DNA from: Treponema sp. UBA4319
Lineage (GTDB): Bacteria > Spirochaetota > Spirochaetia > Treponematales > Treponemataceae
Reading direction: 5' to 3'
Assembly (NCBI GenBank): GCA_002393865.1
Contig: DGUD01000210.1
Location: forward strand, 1-32,981
DNA: 32,981 nucleotides
Positions 31,485 to 32,981 of the stretch are shown here, one piece after another (the first letter of the stretch is position 1; every line of letters begins with the position of its first letter). The notes under the pieces are model-generated. The model searched no databases. It was given only the letters and a program-made list of their open reading frames with translations, and was not told where the DNA came from. The position numbers and the translations under genes are program-made.

Positions 31485-32698
31485 AAAAACTGCTGGTAGT
31501 ATCGCCCTTTTGTGCCTACAAGACAGTGCGGCACGCAGGGGGAAAAGTCCATTATCACTACTTGAAAAAGATTGAAGAGCGCTATGCTATAACGCATATT
31601 GGGGCTGCCAAAAGCGCTGAGCGGGAGGCGATTGAGGCCGGAGGCATCAAAGCCAAAAAAATTATCTTCTATCAGGATGCGGCTGTCTCACGGCCGCATC
31701 GTTTTTTTTTGCGGCTGCAGAGCTGCTTTTCGCAGCGCAATCCTTTTGACCGCTATGCGGGCTTTATCGAGTATCCCATGCACCGTTTTTTTGTCCGGGA
31801 ATGCAGAAAGCTTGCTCGTCAGGGATACAGCCCCGATATCGTGCTGCTAGACTGGACGCAGGCGGTTTTTCTTGCGCAGCGGATAAAGCGGCTGTTTCCG
31901 TCCGCGTTCTTGATTTGCATTGAGCAGGATGTCAGCTACCTGAAGTACCGCCGTTTTTTTGAGGAAAACGTCTCTTCGCTGAAAAAAATCGTTCGTCGCC
32001 ATAAATACCGGAACATCATGCGGCAGGAGCTGGCTTCGCTGCGACATGCGGACGAAATCGTTGCGATGAACGTAAAGGACAGGGATTTGCTCCTGCGCGA
32101 TGCTGGCGGGCGCCTGCCGGGCATCCGTGTTGTTGTGCCGTATTTTGACAGCTATTTTGATGTCTGCCGCTCGACAGCCCCTTCTAGCGATATACTCTTT
32201 TTTGGGGCGATGTCCCGCCCGGAGAATTTCAAATCTGCCATCTGGTTCATCGAGCACGTGCTTCCGCTGCTGCCGGAACGATTCCGCTTTCTTGTCGCAG
32301 GCAACAATCCTGCCTCAGATTTGCTCCGCTATAACGGCGGGCGGGTGCTCGTGCTGGGCTTTGTCAAGGATGTGCGCCCCTTGTTTGCGGATTCCCTCTG
32401 CATGGTCAGTCCACTCGTCTCTGGTGCCGGCATCAAGATAAAAATACTGGAGGCGCTTTCAGCCGCGATTCCGGTCATCACGAACACCATAGGCATCGAG
32501 GGAATCCCTGCCGAGCGGGGGCGCGACTACGTGTTTGCGGAAAGCCCTGAAGAATATGCAGCCGCCATACAGCAGCTTGCAGGTGACGGGGCTTATCGCA
32601 CCTCCATAGGGCAGAACGGCAGGGCTTTTGTGCTCAATCGCTTTTCGTATGAGCGCGAAAGCTACATCAAGGAATCAGATTGCCCGCCGTCTTCGTGA
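31481..32698 (+). CDS. GT4 family glycosyltransferase (GT-B fold)
   Basis: A 405-residue protein with a GT-B layout. The C-terminal domain contains 'ILFFGAMSRPENF', 'FRFLVAGNNPASDLL', 'LGFVKDVRPLF' and 'SGAGIKIKILEALSAAIPVI', the donor-binding block of GT4-type enzymes. The N-terminal acceptor domain is variable, as expected. ATG 31481 starts with 'MKKLLVVSPF'; the frame is open upstream to 31316, but those residues overlap the previous gene in another frame and are rejected. It is the last gene of the operon and is followed by the strong terminator at 32780-32847. The transferred sugar is unknown. Confidence 0.89.
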   Translation: MKKLLVVSPFCAYKTVRHAGGKVHYHYLKKIEERYAITHIGAAKSAEREAIEAGGIKAKKIIFYQDAAVSRPHRFFLRLQSCFSQRNPFDRYAGFIEYPMHRFFVRECRKLARQGYSPDIVLLDWTQAVFLAQRIKRLFPSAFLICIEQDVSYLKYRRFFEENVSSLKKIVRRHKYRNIMRQELASLRHADEIVAMNVKDRDLLLRDAGGRLPGIRVVVPYFDSYFDVCRSTAPSSDILFFGAMSRPENFKSAIWFIEHVLPLLPERFRFLVAGNNPASDLLRYNGGRVLVLGFVKDVRPLFADSLCMVSPLVSGAGIKIKILEALSAAIPVITNTIGIEGIPAERGRDYVFAESPEEYAAAIQQLAGDGAYRTSIGQNGRAFVLNRFSYERESYIKESDCPPSS

Positions 32699-32779
32699 CG
32701 CGTATATCCGCCAGATGTGCTGCAGGGCTTCATCATGAAAACAAAAATGCACTCCCGGCGGGAGGGGTATCTGGTTCCG

Positions 32780-32847
32780 GCGGAAAAACACCCGGGCTGC
32801 CGGGTGCACGCTTCGCTTTGCAAATGGCAGCCCGGGCGTTTTTCCGC
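32780..32847. terminator. Strong bidirectional intrinsic terminator at the end of the glycan operon
   Basis: Starting at 32780, GCGGAAAAAC, one mismatch and CCCGGGCTGCC (to 32801) pair with GGCAGCCCGGG (32826-32836), the mismatch and GTTTTTCCGC (32838-32847). The stem is 22 positions with one mismatch. The A-tract on the left and T-tract on the right make it usable from either strand, closing this operon and any convergent gene beyond the window. Confidence 0.9.
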
Positions 32848-32981
32848 TTCCGCGCATTTTTTATGTTGAATCCTTGGCTTTTGTAGCATAAAAAAGAAAT
32901 TCATCTTAAAACAGTTTACATGATTTACCAATACCGCGTCCGTATTCAGATAAAATACATCTCATGCTGAAGCCCCGCTTC
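32848..32981 (+). other. Non-coding end of window
   Basis: AT-richer DNA after the terminator. I see no gene. An ATG at 32964 is followed by only six codons before the window ends and has no ribosome-binding site, so a gene starting here cannot be supported or excluded. Confidence 0.4.

Noticed and set aside
32915..32966. Possible promoter and gene start at the right end
   Set aside because: TTTACA/TTTACC and TAAAAT words are present but at the wrong spacing, and the ATG at 32964 has no ribosome-binding site and only six codons in the window.
1..32981. CRISPR arrays, tRNA or rRNA genes, transposases, integrases
   Set aside because: No regularly spaced repeats, no cloverleaf or conserved rRNA words, and no transposase or integrase motifs were seen in the frames.

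Overview
This window is the interior and 3' end of a large surface-polysaccharide (O-antigen or capsule type) locus from a Gram-negative bacterium, with every recognisable gene on the + strand. The DNA is GC-rich by eye, apart from a more AT-rich patch around 11.7-14.7 kb. The organism cannot be fixed from sequence alone. The SH3-type exported protein at 11748-12965, with its 'EGWCFGGYL' ending, looks like proteins I associate with Treponema, and the surface-sugar module resembles ones I associate with spirochaetes. My best guess is a Treponema-like spirochaete, at low to moderate confidence.

Layout. (A) 1-11550 holds the 3' end of a UDP-glucuronate decarboxylase, a Wzm-type ABC-2 permease, a GtrB/DPM1-like polyprenyl-phosphate glycosyltransferase, a single-chain ABC exporter of PglK/MsbA type, five GT2 glycosyltransferases in tandem and two GT8-type glycosyltransferases. 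(B) 11551-14665 is a block of four genes with no evident role in glycan synthesis: an SH3-domain exported protein, an alpha/beta hydrolase, a VOC-fold protein and a cysteine-rich DUF3795-like protein. Its left edge carries an extended -10 promoter and two strong hairpins. (C) 14666-15048 is a 383-nt gene-free stretch with a near-consensus sigma-70 promoter and a long leader. (D) 15049-32698 is the second glycan half: a GT2 enzyme, a cobalamin-type radical SAM protein, a polytopic membrane protein, Wzt (partner of the distant Wzm), a 'surface carbohydrate biosynthesis' protein, a nucleotide-sugar module and three more glycosyltransferases. The nucleotide-sugar module consists of a 4,6-dehydratase, a LegC-like aminotransferase, a PtmE-like CBS-nucleotidyltransferase, two Gfo/Idh/MocA oxidoreductases, a NeuA-like cytidylyltransferase and a CapK/PaaK-like adenylate-forming enzyme. 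A long bidirectional terminator at 32780-32847 closes this unit.

How the genes may work together. Nucleotide sugars are made by the decarboxylase (UDP-xylose type) and by the 4,6-dehydratase/aminotransferase/nucleotidyltransferase/oxidoreductase/CMP-transferase set. Twelve glycosyltransferases assemble a glycan, presumably on undecaprenyl phosphate. Two separate ABC systems, Wzm/Wzt and the single-chain exporter, could move it or a second lipid-linked intermediate across the inner membrane. Wzt has a long C-terminal domain of the kind that recognises glycan ends, so a chain-end or residue modification is likely, and the radical SAM protein is a candidate modifier.

The most unusual features are a legionaminate-like enzyme set that lacks the NeuB synthase and NeuC epimerase within the window but contains an acid-activating CapK-like enzyme, the cobalamin/radical SAM protein with a CX4CX2C cluster motif, and the separation of wzm and wzt by 18 kb with a non-glycan block between them.
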